A stretch of 40,358 bases of DNA from Streptomyces sp. H27-H1 (GTDB lineage Bacteria > Actinomycetota > Actinomycetes > Streptomycetales > Streptomycetaceae), in the NCBI RefSeq assembly GCF_026627445.1, contig NZ_JAPNLJ010000056.1:1-40358 (forward strand), written 5' to 3'. Positions within the stretch are counted from its first letter, which is position 1. Each line of letters begins with the position of its first letter. The notes under the pieces were generated by a model. The model worked only from the letters and a program-made list of their open reading frames with translations. It did not search any database and was not told the origin of the DNA. Below, in pieces: positions 29,695 through 37,764 of the stretch. The position numbers were made by a program, and so were the translations under genes.

Positions 29695-30660
29695 TTAGGG
29701 GGTGGTGCGCTGTGTCCGGCGGCGCAGAGCCCAGACGGCTCCGCCTCCGGCGATGATCAGTGCACCGGCCAGGAGGCCGATCCAGCGGGCGGAGCCGCCA
29801 CCGGTGTTGGCGAGCGAGCCCGTCGGTGCGGGGCTGGTGGTACTCGACGCCGTCTCGGCGACCGTGGGGGTGCCCGACGGGGAAGGGGAGGTTGTCGCCG
29901 GCGGTGTGGACGAGGTGCTCGGCTTGGGCGTGGTCGGGGACGTCGGCGGTGCGCTGGTCGGGGGCTTGGTCGGCGGGATCTTCGAGTTGGTGAACTCCGC
30001 GGTGACCGGTGCGCCCGGCTTCGCGGTGACGGTCACCGGCTTGGCGGACAGCTGGTAGCCGGCCGGGGCCTTCGTCTCGGTGGCGGTGTACGCGGTGCCC
30101 GCTCGCGCGGAGACCGGCAGCTTGGCCTTGGCGGTGCCGTCGGCTCCCGTGGTCAGGGTGAGCGTCTCGCCCTTTCCGCTTACCGGTGTCACGTTGATCA
30201 CCGCGCCGGGCAGGGGCTTGCCGGTCTCCTTGTCCGCCTTCTTGACGGTCAGATCTGCCGCCTTGAACGGGTCGATGATCACCATGGGTGTGACGGCGTC
30301 GGTGATGATGACGTCCTGGTCGGCGACGGTGTCGTGGATCGGGCTGCCGCTGGCGGTTTCCTTGAGCCGGTAGGCGCCGGGCATCAGGCCGTCGAGGCGG
30401 AGCAGGCCATCGGCGCCGGTCTTCCCTTCGGCCGCCGGGTTGCCGGAGGCGTCGAGGAGCGCGAAGGACGCGCCGACGAGGATGTCGCCGGCCGGGTCCT
30501 TCTTCTGGATCTCGATCCCTCCCGTCGTCACGGAGCGTTCTGCCGTGACCGGCGGCGGGGCGGACGGTTCGGGGCTTGCGCTGGCGTGGGCGAAGGGAAT
30601 GGTCGCGGTCATCGCCGTAAGAGTGAGGACGAAGACCTGGGCTGCGTGACGGCTGGGCAA
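29695..30660 (-). CDS. Sortase-anchored surface protein with SpaA/Cna_B-like domains
   Basis: 321 residues from TTG 30660, chosen for CAGGAG nine bases upstream. A signal peptide (AAQVFVLTLTAMTATIPFAH-ASA) is followed by two prealbumin-like Cna_B/SpaA domains (GGIEIQKKDPAGDILVGASF, then ADLTVKKADKETGKPLPGAV). Next come a Pro/Thr/Ser-rich cell-wall linker, the motif LANTG, a membrane helix (WIGLLAGALIIAGGGAVWAL) and an Arg-rich end. LAxTG is the motif read by class E sortases of Streptomyces. No sortase gene is in the window. Cna_B domains often carry internal isopeptide bonds, so this is a wall-attached adhesin or spacer protein. Confidence 0.9.
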   Translation of the reverse strand: MPSRHAAQVFVLTLTAMTATIPFAHASASPEPSAPPPVTAERSVTTGGIEIQKKDPAGDILVGASFALLDASGNPAAEGKTGADGLLRLDGLMPGAYRLKETASGSPIHDTVADQDVIITDAVTPMVIIDPFKAADLTVKKADKETGKPLPGAVINVTPVSGKGETLTLTTGADGTAKAKLPVSARAGTAYTATETKAPAGYQLSAKPVTVTAKPGAPVTAEFTNSKIPPTKPPTSAPPTSPTTPKPSTSSTPPATTSPSPSGTPTVAETASSTTSPAPTGSLANTGGGSARWIGLLAGALIIAGGGAVWALRRRTQRTTP

Positions 30661-30782
30661 GTGGTAGTGCTCCTGTTGATTGGGGTGGTGGGTTGTACGT
30701 GAACCGTTCGGTCGACTGCTGGCCTGCCCCGCTACGGGGAGAGGCCAGCGGAGGGTGAGTGACCGCTCTCCTGGCGTGTGGT

Positions 30783-31268
30783 TCATCGCTTGGGGCTGGT
30801 TGCGGTCTTCGCTGGCGTGGCCTGGAGAGCCGGGGCGACGGCTGACCTGACCGTGCTCCGGGATCGCTTCGGGGGAAACCAGAGGGCCGAGTACCGCGTG
30901 ATGGCCTCTCTCAGCGGAGTCCAGTCGCCGCCTGCCCAGCCGGGGCCACCCTTGGCGGTGTTGTAGTCGGTGAAGACGCCGTGGCCCGTCAGGCCTGGGT
31001 AGCTGCCGGCGGCTTGGTCGCGGTGCTGGAATGTCTGGTGGTCGGCGAAGGACAGGACCACGTCGTCGATCGTGCCCTTGTCTTCGTGGAGGATCCGGAC
31101 GCGCAGTCCCCGGTACTCGCGTTCGCGGATGGTCGGATGGAAGTCGACTCGCAGGCGCAGGGGGCTCCGGGGGCCCGGTGTCGCGTAGTAGCTCTCCCCG
31201 ATGACCGTGCCGCCGGGGAGACTGAGGGCGAGTTCCTGGTCGAAGAACCAGCGTGGATGTAGGGACAA
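30783..31268 (-). CDS. Hypothetical protein
   Basis: 161 residues from TTG 31268, with GGAG eight bases upstream. A beta-rich start (RWFFDQELALSLPGGTVIGE, LRLRVDFHPTIREREYRGLR, RILHEDKGTIDDVVLSFADH) and a conserved-looking GVFTDYNTAKGGPGWAGGDW. The basic Ala/Arg tail looks disordered. It has no signal peptide. It sits 24 bases after the DUF317 gene and 122 bases before the surface-protein gene, so it is part of the long minus-strand operon. Function unknown. Confidence 0.65.
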   Translation of the reverse strand: MSLHPRWFFDQELALSLPGGTVIGESYYATPGPRSPLRLRVDFHPTIREREYRGLRVRILHEDKGTIDDVVLSFADHQTFQHRDQAAGSYPGLTGHGVFTDYNTAKGGPGWAGGDWTPLREAITRYSALWFPPKRSRSTVRSAVAPALQATPAKTATSPKR

Positions 31269-31291
31269 TTCCGCAACTCCAGAAGGTCAGT

Positions 31292-32167
31292 TCAGCGGCC
31301 CGGCCGCCGGGAGGGCCCGGAAAGCCGGGCGCTGGGAGTGGTGCTGGTCGACCAGCGCGGAACGCTGTGTGTACGGGCGCTGGGCAGGACCCGGGGGCGG
31401 ACGCGGGCGACGTCGAGAGGCGTCGGCGCCTTGGGCGGTGGCGGGCGCACCGGGGTGACCTCGGCGTGATCGCGCAGGGTCTTCGAGAGCCCCTGCTCCC
31501 AGCGCAGGACCGGCGCGGGATCCACAATCGCGGTGGTGATCGCCGCGACGAGATGGACAGGGGTCTCGGAGGAAGCGGTTGCGTACCAGCGACTCCATGA
31601 GTGCGGGCCGCCCCACATGAACCAGCGGGCCTCCAGGTGGGTGATCTCCATCTCGGGGTCGAGGTCGCCAGTGGCGAGGGCGAGGCCGGCCAGCTTGTCG
31701 GGCGCCGTCCAATCGAGGGTCTGGTCTGCGGCCCGGCTGAGTTTCCAGCCACTGTCGATCAGCGGCGCGAGAGCGTCGAAGGCGCTCCCGGTCCCTCGGG
31801 AGAGGTAGGAGCCGGGCCCCTCTGTGTAGGCCTGTGCGAGGGCGTCGGTGAACGCGGCGACGAACTCGGTCGGGGCCTTGTCGTTGAAGCAGACGCCCCA
31901 GACGGGTGCGGCGTGCGGGTCACGGTAGACGGAGATCCGCCACAGGCCGTCGTCCTCGCCCTCGGGGAGGTAGCCGAGGCGTACGCGCCGATCGGGCGCG
32001 GTGACGTAGCAGTTGCCGACGTCGTCGTGATCCAGGGGCCAGCCCAGGTCGCGTAGGGGCTGCAGGCCGGGGTCGCCGATGGCCGTGGATCCGGCGAGGT
32101 AGCGGGGGGTGACGTAGACGTCACCGTCGAGGTCGTCGGCATCGGACCCGGTGAACGCCGCGCCCAT
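31292..32167 (-). CDS. DUF317 domain protein
   Basis: 291 residues, ATG 32167, which shares a base with the stop of the ATP-grasp gene (TGATG). Two DUF317 repeats are seen: VYVTPRYLAGSTAIGDPGLQ, GLWRISVYRDPHAAPVWGVC, then KLSRAADQTLDWTAPDKLAG and FMWGGPHSWSRWYATASSET. A Pro/Arg-rich tail follows. Direct coupling to the ligase suggests a supporting role in the cluster, though DUF317 proteins have no known activity. It is a distant relative of the protein at 26323. Confidence 0.8.
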   Translation of the reverse strand: MGAAFTGSDADDLDGDVYVTPRYLAGSTAIGDPGLQPLRDLGWPLDHDDVGNCYVTAPDRRVRLGYLPEGEDDGLWRISVYRDPHAAPVWGVCFNDKAPTEFVAAFTDALAQAYTEGPGSYLSRGTGSAFDALAPLIDSGWKLSRAADQTLDWTAPDKLAGLALATGDLDPEMEITHLEARWFMWGGPHSWSRWYATASSETPVHLVAAITTAIVDPAPVLRWEQGLSKTLRDHAEVTPVRPPPPKAPTPLDVARVRPRVLPSARTHSVPRWSTSTTPSARLSGPSRRPGR

Positions 32168-33453
32168 CAGCTGGCCGCCTGGGCCTCGGCAGCGATACCC
32201 AGGTGTTTCGATGCGGGGTGGACGATCACCGTGATGTGGTCCTGGGCTTCCTCGATGCGGGCAGCAGCTTGGGCGGCGTCAGCGGCCGTGACGACGACGA
32301 GGCCGACTCGGGCGACATCGACGTCGCCCTCGGGCGGGAGAACGACCTGATCGCCGACCGCGCTGATCCAGCTGACCTGGGCCAGCCAGTCGGCGTCAGC
32401 CACCTGGGCATCTATCCCCCGTGCGATGACGGTGCCGGATACCTCGGGGTAGAGCAGGCGTACGGCTGCGGCCTGCTGGAGGTTGGGGGTGAGGTCGGGT
32501 GCGATGCCCAGAGCAAGGTCGGCTGCGGCTCGGGGCAGGTCGATGCCGGTGGCGAGCTGGACCAGGCGGCCGATCAGGTCGCCGCCGATGCGCTGGTTGA
32601 CTTCGATGATGCGCGGGCCGGTGTCCGTGAGCCGGAGTTCGACGTGCGAGATGCCGGTGGTCACCCCCAGGGCGGCCACAGCGGCCCTGGCGATCGGGCC
32701 GACCTCGGCGAGCAGCGGGTCGACCGCGTCGACGCTGTGGCCGGTTTCTTCGAAGTAGGGCTCGAAGCCGATTTCCTTGCGTGTGACGGCCACGGCGGTG
32801 GTGCGGCCCTGGTGGGTGACGCATTCGACGGAGATCTCGGGTCCGTCGAGGTACTCCTCGACGAGGATGGAGTTGGACTCGCCGCCGTGGAGGTTCGCGC
32901 CGGCCGTAGTGAACTCGAAGGCTGCCGGGAGCTGGTCGGCCAGGTCCACGCGGATCACCCCGACGCTGCCTGCCTGACCTGCGGGCTTGAGGACGACGGG
33001 GTAGCCGATGGATTCAGCCGCGAGTGCGCTCTCTAGGAGGGAGGCGACCTTGATGGACTGCGCGGAGGGAACGCCGTGCTGGGCAAAGAGCTTTCGGCTG
33101 GTGGCCTTGTCTCGGCAAGCGTGGAGGACCTTCGGGTCGTCGGTGAGAACGCCCAGGTGCTGGGCCAGCTCCGCGGTGGGCACGAGGAGCGTTTCGTTCC
33201 AGGTCATGACGGCGGCGATGGGGTGCCGGGCGGCCAGGCGCTCGCCGGCGGCGAGCAGGGCGTCGTGGTCGTACGGGTCGGTGGTCTCGTGGTCGATGAC
33301 GAGTCCCTGTTCCCAGGTGACGGGGTTCGGGGTGATGACGACGGTGTCGTAGACAGCGGCGACCGATTCCAGGCAGTACCCGCGGTACAGGCGGTCGTTC
33401 GGGGCGACCACCAGGACGACGGGGCGGGGGGAGGTGGGGAGGGTGGAGGACAA
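32167..33453 (-). CDS. ATP-grasp carboxylate-amine ligase
   Basis: 428 residues from TTG 33453; the ribosome site is weak, so a later start is possible. The N-terminal domain holds VVLVVAPNDRLYRGYCLESV. The ATP-grasp core has HACRDKATSRKLFAQHGVPS, YPVVLKPAGQAGSVGVIRVD (ATP Lys and Gly loop), ILVEEYLDGPEISVEC (adenine and metal side), and RIIEVNQRIGGDLIGRLV with the Mg-binding Glu and Asn. The C-terminal part resembles the carnosine-synthase/L-amino-acid-ligase branch. Such enzymes join an amino acid to another amine through an acyl-phosphate. The nearby exporter gene suggests that the product is secreted. Confidence 0.85.
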   Translation of the reverse strand: MSSTLPTSPRPVVLVVAPNDRLYRGYCLESVAAVYDTVVITPNPVTWEQGLVIDHETTDPYDHDALLAAGERLAARHPIAAVMTWNETLLVPTAELAQHLGVLTDDPKVLHACRDKATSRKLFAQHGVPSAQSIKVASLLESALAAESIGYPVVLKPAGQAGSVGVIRVDLADQLPAAFEFTTAGANLHGGESNSILVEEYLDGPEISVECVTHQGRTTAVAVTRKEIGFEPYFEETGHSVDAVDPLLAEVGPIARAAVAALGVTTGISHVELRLTDTGPRIIEVNQRIGGDLIGRLVQLATGIDLPRAAADLALGIAPDLTPNLQQAAAVRLLYPEVSGTVIARGIDAQVADADWLAQVSWISAVGDQVVLPPEGDVDVARVGLVVVTAADAAQAAARIEEAQDHITVIVHPASKHLGIAAEAQAAS

Positions 33454-33557
33454 GGGTCGGAAGAATCCCGTTCTTGAGGCGATGGGTGGAGGAGGGCTGC
33501 GGAGAGGAGAGGTCTGCCCGAGGGCTCTGTTGGCGTGGCCGGAGGGCCTTGGCGCGG

Positions 33558-33932
33558 CTACTCCGGCGCGACGGAGGCCATCGGGTTGGAGAGCCCGCGC
33601 GGGTTTCGGGGGCCCGGCGAAGAAGGCTGGCCCGGTAGCCGCCCGCCTTGCGGCAGGCGGGCTTCGGAGGGCTGCGCGACGTCGGCCCGGTGATGACAGA
33701 GTCCGAGCAGTGGAGCGCGGCTGGAAGGCGTCGTGGCATCGGCGTACGTGTTCGCGGCGTCGAGCAGCCGGGCGATGTCGTTCACGAGACCGCTGGGAGC
33801 AAGGAGTGACTGGGTCAGCGCCTCGGCTTCGGGCTGCGGAAGGCTGTGGAGTCGCAGGGTGAGGCTCCGCAGAAGGCTTCCGGCGGCCAAGGCTTGGTCG
33901 GTGCTGAACGACGAGATGTTCGGGGACGGCAT
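33558..33932 (-). CDS. Small hypothetical protein in ligase/exporter operon
   Basis: 124 residues, ATG 33932 behind GGAGAAGCC. The first 65 residues are helical (DQALAAGSLLRSLTLRLHSL, PEAEALTQSLLAPSGLVNDI, ARLLDAANTYADA); the rest is Pro/Arg/Gly-rich. The helical part is reminiscent of the last helices of the three small proteins at 36926-38231, but too short to be sure. It lies 21 bases after the MFS gene and 104 before the ATP-grasp gene. No motif is recognised. Confidence 0.5.
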   Translation of the reverse strand: MPSPNISSFSTDQALAAGSLLRSLTLRLHSLPQPEAEALTQSLLAPSGLVNDIARLLDAANTYADATTPSSRAPLLGLCHHRADVAQPSEARLPQGGRLPGQPSSPGPRNPRGLSNPMASVAPE

Positions 33933-33953
33933 GGCTTCTCCGGTGGTCGGTGC

Positions 33954-35225
33954 TCAGGCTGCAGTCGGTTCGAGGGCCAGCCGGTTGCTCTCGCGTAGGG
34001 CGGGATCGCTGCGCAGGCGCCAGAACGCGGTCGCCAGGCCAAGGGCCTGGAGTGCGGCGCAGGCAGTCATCACGTGGCCAAGGGACTCGGGCGGGGTGAC
34101 GGCGACGAGCAGGCCGGCGATCGGGAAAGGCAGCAGCATGATCAGGATGGTGATGCTGAGCGTGGCGCCGAAGACGTCTCTGGGGATGAGGCGGGAGCGC
34201 AGGGTGCGCAGGACCACGGTCATTGCGCCTTCGCCGGCCATCAGGACGGCGACGAGGATGAGGAAGGGCGTGTAGCTTCCGGCCTGGGAGACGGCCAGGC
34301 CGCCGAGCGAGGCGATCAGCGCTCCTGCCGTGCCGATGGGCCAGAGCCCGAAGCGGTCGATGGCGAACCGTGACAGGGATGTCGCGAGGAGGGCGGCGGT
34401 CGCGGCGGCGGACCAGATGAGGCCGACCGACCCGGTGGTGAGGCCGAAGTTCTGCACGATGATCACCGGGGCTGCGGCCTGGAGCAGGCCCGTGGCGAAG
34501 TTGCTGACGGTAAGTCCTGCGATCAGCCAGCCGAGCGCCGGCAGTGCTCTGAGCGTCGACCAGCCCATGCGCAGCCCTTGGCGGACGGTTGCGGATTCTG
34601 CCTTCGGCTGGGTCCGGCGGTCCCTGGGCGAGGTGATGGCGGCGAGCAGGGAGAGCACCCCGATCGTGGTGAGCAGGGTCTGCTGGCCGGCGTACTGGAG
34701 GAGGAAGGCGCCGGCGGCGGGTCCGGCCAGGGTGGCGGACTGGTCGATGCTGAGCAGTACGGACTGCACGCGGTGTTCGACTCGGCCTGATTCCCTGCTG
34801 GCGGCGCCGCCAGCGGTCTCGGCGGCGACGTAGGAGTATTCGGTGAGGACGCCGATGACGGCGGCCAGGGCCATCACGGAGATCGTGGTGACGAGTCGGT
34901 CATCGATGAAGGTCAGGGCCAGGACCGCTGCGGTGACGACCAGCGTCCGGATGGTGGTCGCGGTACGGAAGACTCGGGCCGCGCCGTGCCGGTCGACTGC
35001 GGCTCCCGCGCCGACGAACGCGCCGAGCCGGGGGATCCATTCCAGAACGAAGGCGAGGCCGGTGAGCATGGCCGAGGACGTGGTGGCCAGTACGAGCAGG
35101 GGTATTCCGTAGGTGCCCAGGTTGAAGGCTGCGGCGTCCATGGTCCGCGGCAGGTAGATGCGGCGGAAGATGCCGTGATCGGGCAGGCGGGCGTGACGGC
35201 CACCGGCGGCTCTGTGACGGGTCAT
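33954..35225 (-). CDS. Major facilitator superfamily exporter
   Basis: 423 residues from ATG 35225; the long open frame before it is not needed. About twelve membrane helices are seen: AAFNLGTYGIPLLVLATTSS, LTGLAFVLEWIPRLGAFVGA with the loop motif DRHGAARVF, and a central loop (SPRDRRTQPKAES) between two halves. The second half has FGLTTGSVGLIWSAAATAAL and RDVFGATLSITILIMLLP. It resembles drug-efflux MFS proteins of the MFS_1/MFS_3 type. In this operon it is the obvious exporter for the product of the ATP-grasp ligase, or a self-protection pump. 140 bases separate it from the regulators upstream. Confidence 0.85.
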   Translation of the reverse strand: MTRHRAAGGRHARLPDHGIFRRIYLPRTMDAAAFNLGTYGIPLLVLATTSSAMLTGLAFVLEWIPRLGAFVGAGAAVDRHGAARVFRTATTIRTLVVTAAVLALTFIDDRLVTTISVMALAAVIGVLTEYSYVAAETAGGAASRESGRVEHRVQSVLLSIDQSATLAGPAAGAFLLQYAGQQTLLTTIGVLSLLAAITSPRDRRTQPKAESATVRQGLRMGWSTLRALPALGWLIAGLTVSNFATGLLQAAAPVIIVQNFGLTTGSVGLIWSAAATAALLATSLSRFAIDRFGLWPIGTAGALIASLGGLAVSQAGSYTPFLILVAVLMAGEGAMTVVLRTLRSRLIPRDVFGATLSITILIMLLPFPIAGLLVAVTPPESLGHVMTACAALQALGLATAFWRLRSDPALRESNRLALEPTAA

Positions 35226-35365
35226 GAACACTTTCAGTCGGGGATGGCCCGGGTGGTGGCCGGGAAGCGTCAGCCCTTGCGGTCCCGGGTTCGCGCGCCG
35301 CGCCAGAAGGCGCTCTCGGCTCTCGCGTGGGCGCTTGATCGCGATCCCTCGCGCAGGGTCAGGCG

Positions 35366-36043
35366 CTAGAGGGAGCGTCGCGGGGCGACCCCGGGCAGGG
35401 CGGCGGACTTCGCCACGCCGGGTGCGACTGCGCGCACGGTGCTCATCGGCGGTGCCGGGCGCAGGTAGCGGACAGCCTGGACGAGCTCGGCGTTCGCGGT
35501 GGCCCAGCTCCGCAGTTCTGCCAGGGGCCCCCGCAGGTCGCGTCCGGCATCGGTCAACTCCCAGCGGGCCGAGCTGCCTCGGTGGACCAGGCCGGCGTCG
35601 ACAGCTCGCGCGAGTTGGTTGGCCTCGTACGCCGCCTCGGGGTTGAGCAGGAACAGCGCCGTACTCGGATCGCGCAACACGCCGAGCACCGCCTCGACTC
35701 GGACGACGAAGTCGGTCTGGCCACCCGGGTAGTCGTGGTGTCGAGCCCACCGGCCGAGCCGGTCGTACACATCGCCAAGGGCGACGCCGGGCTCCGTAAG
35801 CGTGAGCTGCTGTTCATCGGTGGCGAGGGTCTCCCTGCGGACGAGGCCCCGGCGACACAGGCCGTTTAGGGCAACGTTCAAGAGATACGGGGGGATGTCA
35901 GGGAACGTGGCCGCGAGATTGCCCCGCTGGCGGAGTACGGGGCCGTTGTCGTCGAGCTCGGTGATGATCCGGGTGGTCCACCGGAAGCTCAGGAGAGTGG
36001 CAGCCCGCACGAGGGAGTCGGCCTCGGGGTGCGGCTGAGTCAT
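35366..36043 (-). CDS. Winged-helix regulator, degenerate double HxlR type
   Basis: 225 residues, ATG 36043 overlapping the stop of the upstream regulator (ATGA). The first domain reads SLVRAATLLSFRWTTRIITE, YLLNVALNGLCRRGLVRRET, LTEPGVALGDVYDRLGRW, the HxlR winged-helix order. A second, weaker copy reads VLGVLRDPSTALFLLNPEAA, LARAVDAGLVHRGSSARWEL then TDAGRDLRGPLAELRSWA. It is a shortened paralogue of the protein encoded just before it. The two may work as a heterodimer controlling this operon. Confidence 0.7.
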   Translation of the reverse strand: MTQPHPEADSLVRAATLLSFRWTTRIITELDDNGPVLRQRGNLAATFPDIPPYLLNVALNGLCRRGLVRRETLATDEQQLTLTEPGVALGDVYDRLGRWARHHDYPGGQTDFVVRVEAVLGVLRDPSTALFLLNPEAAYEANQLARAVDAGLVHRGSSARWELTDAGRDLRGPLAELRSWATANAELVQAVRYLRPAPPMSTVRAVAPGVAKSAALPGVAPRRSL

Positions 36044-36900
36044 CGGGCGCGGCCTCCCATGGACGCAGCGGTTGCGGGTCGGGCCGGGCTCCCGTGGGAG
36101 AACAGGTCGATCGGCGGGCGCTGCACGGCGCTCTCCGGCGCGGCCACCACCGACTGGGGCCGCGGGGAAGGGGAGCTGTTGGCGGCCCACATCGCCGGAC
36201 GGTCGGCAGCAGAGGGCCACAGCGGGTGCGAGGTGCTCTTCGCGCGGCCGGATGCCCAGCTGGACAGTGCCTGGAAGGCGCCGGTGAGGGCTTCTCCCTG
36301 GCTGGAGAGCTGGTAGCTGCTGTGGGCGAGCCGGTCGACGAGGCCGTCCTCGACGAGCTGGCGCAGCGGCTTGTAGATCGGAACCGTCGTCGAGGAGGGG
36401 TCGAGGACAACGTCGGCGAGCTTCCGGCCTGAGGCGCTGCCCTGGTGCCGCAGTGCCCACAGCAGGGGGGTGGCGTACTTGGGCGTGATCAGGCTGAGGG
36501 CATCCTCGGCGTTCTGGGCCGCAGGTATCCGCTCGGGCTCCAGCTCCCCGGTGGCCCGATTGGGCTTCTGGATCTTGTCGAGGTGGGTGTCGCCGTAGGT
36601 GGCCAGGGTGGCGATGACCGTCCCCAGGCTGCGTCCGCGCCCGGAAAGCTGGTAGGTGACGTGGCGGGCGGTCTCCTCGTGCCTTTCGACCAGGCCGTCG
36701 GCGGTCAGCCGGACCAGTCGAGCGGAGAGCTGAGCGTCGAAGAGCATCGGCAGCCGGGTCTTGATGTCGCTGTAGCGCAGGGGCTGTTCGCCGAGGGTCA
36801 TCAGGGTCCACACGCTCCAGCGGGGGCTGAGCATGTCGAGGGTCTCGACGACGCGGGACAGGTCTTTCGCGATCGGGCGGGGAAGGCCGGTGGTAGCCAC
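36040..36900 (-). CDS. Tandem HxlR-type winged-helix regulator
   Basis: 286 residues, GTG 36900 with CAGGAG nine bases upstream. Two complete HxlR domains lie in one chain. Domain 1 (about 15-105) has MLSPRWSVWTLMTLGEQPLR, YSDIKTRLP, LVRLTADGLVERHEE and YQLSGRGRSL. Domain 2 (about 130-215) has ITPKYATPLLWALRHQGSAS, YKPLRQLVEDGLVDRLAH and YQLSSQGEALTGAFQALSSW. HxlR proteins are normally single-domain homodimers, so this is a covalent dimer. A Pro/Ser-rich tail of 70 residues follows. It probably regulates the ligase/exporter cluster. Confidence 0.8.
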   Translation of the reverse strand: MATTGLPRPIAKDLSRVVETLDMLSPRWSVWTLMTLGEQPLRYSDIKTRLPMLFDAQLSARLVRLTADGLVERHEETARHVTYQLSGRGRSLGTVIATLATYGDTHLDKIQKPNRATGELEPERIPAAQNAEDALSLITPKYATPLLWALRHQGSASGRKLADVVLDPSSTTVPIYKPLRQLVEDGLVDRLAHSSYQLSSQGEALTGAFQALSSWASGRAKSTSHPLWPSAADRPAMWAANSSPSPRPQSVVAAPESAVQRPPIDLFSHGSPARPATAASMGGRAR

Positions 36901-36925
36901 GGAAGGATCTCCTGAGCGGTTCGGG

Positions 36926-37342
36926 TCAGTGGGTTCGTGAGGGAGTGCTGGACGCGGCCCGAGCGGGTGACGCGACGGGCGGGTTCACGGGTGGCTCGGT
37001 GCGGCGCAGTCCCTGCAGGACTGCGGCGAGAGTTTTGGCGTGAGTCGCGTGTGCAGTGGATGCGCGGTGCAGCCGCTCGGCGCTGTCGCGGATGTGGCCT
37101 GCCTCGAAGGGGCCGATATCGCGGTCTTCGCCCGTGTACGTGCGCAGGCGGTCCATCTGGAAGTCGATGCTTCGTTCGGCGAAGACGAGGTCGCCGTGGA
37201 TGGTGAGGATGGCGCCGAGGAGGGTGGAGTCGGGGGCTTGGTCTGCGGCTTGCCGAAGTTCGGTGAGCGGCTGGCCGAAGAGGGCTTCAATGTGGTCGCG
37301 CAGGACGTGTGAGGTCGGCTCGGACAGGTGGGGTTCCTTCAG
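36926..37342 (-). CDS. Small helical protein, paralogue 3 of a tandem set
   Basis: The frame is open and family-like from about 37342. The only possible early start there is CTG 37342, whose bases overlap the upstream TGA as CTGA; the next ordinary start, ATG 37156, would cut off half the domain. From CTG the product has 138 residues: HVLRDHIEALFGQPLTELRQ, LLGAILTIHGDLVFAERSID, DIGPFEAGHIRDSAERLHRA, KTLAAVLQGLRRTE. FGxPLxELxxAA is shared with the next gene upstream. The function of these all-helical proteins is unknown; partners for the nearby HxlR regulators or the ligase are possible. Confidence 0.6.
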   Translation of the reverse strand: MKEPHLSEPTSHVLRDHIEALFGQPLTELRQAADQAPDSTLLGAILTIHGDLVFAERSIDFQMDRLRTYTGEDRDIGPFEAGHIRDSAERLHRASTAHATHAKTLAAVLQGLRRTEPPVNPPVASPARAASSTPSRTH

Positions 37343-37764
37343 GGGTGTCGGGACCTGGCCGCGCTCTTGGCGGTGTTCGCCTTGGGGCTGGCCGTCGGTG
37401 CGGCCTGGAGGCGGCTGGGGAGAGTGGCTTCACGGCTGGGCATGCTGCTCAGCAGCCGCGTGAGGGCGGTGATGATCTCGGTGCGGGAGGAGAGGACTGC
37501 TTCCATCCACTGGACGTCCATGCGGAAGTCGTCGGCATCGAGCTCGTTCCGGTCACGTCCGGGATGGGTGGCCTGGTGCATGCGGTCGCGTACTCGGTCG
37601 ACGTGCGATTCGGTGACGGCCAGGAAGGCGCGGAGTTCCATCGCCCTGAACAGCGCGGGCGCTGCTTGGCCGACGGCTGCCGCGCGGTGGAGCTCGGGAA
37701 GCGGATGACCGAAGGCGGACTCGATCAGCTGGTCCTGACTGCTGGCCTGCAGAGATGTGTTCAT
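37339..37764 (-). CDS. Small helical protein, paralogue 2 of a tandem set
   Basis: 141 residues, ATG 37764 overlapping the upstream stop (ATGA). All-helical pattern: QDQLIESAFGHPLPELHRAA, LFRAMELRAFLAVTESHVDR, DDFRMDVQWMEAVLSSRTEI then ITALTRLLSSMP, with an Ala/Arg/Pro-rich tail. FGHPLPELHRAA matches FGQPLTELRQAA of the following gene, and lengths and helix order agree, so the two are tandem duplicates. No catalytic residues stand out. Confidence 0.7.
   Translation of the reverse strand: MNTSLQASSQDQLIESAFGHPLPELHRAAAVGQAAPALFRAMELRAFLAVTESHVDRVRDRMHQATHPGRDRNELDADDFRMDVQWMEAVLSSRTEIITALTRLLSSMPSREATLPSRLQAAPTASPKANTAKSAARSRHP

Noticed and set aside
30661..31752. N-terminal extension of the LANTG-protein frame
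   Set aside because: The extension reads through two other genes and lacks a signal; TTG 30660 with CAGGAG and a signal peptide is the better start.
35226..35750. N-terminal extension of the MFS frame
   Set aside because: It overlaps the HxlR-like gene in another frame and is Arg/Pro-rich; ATG 35225 starts the first natural segment.
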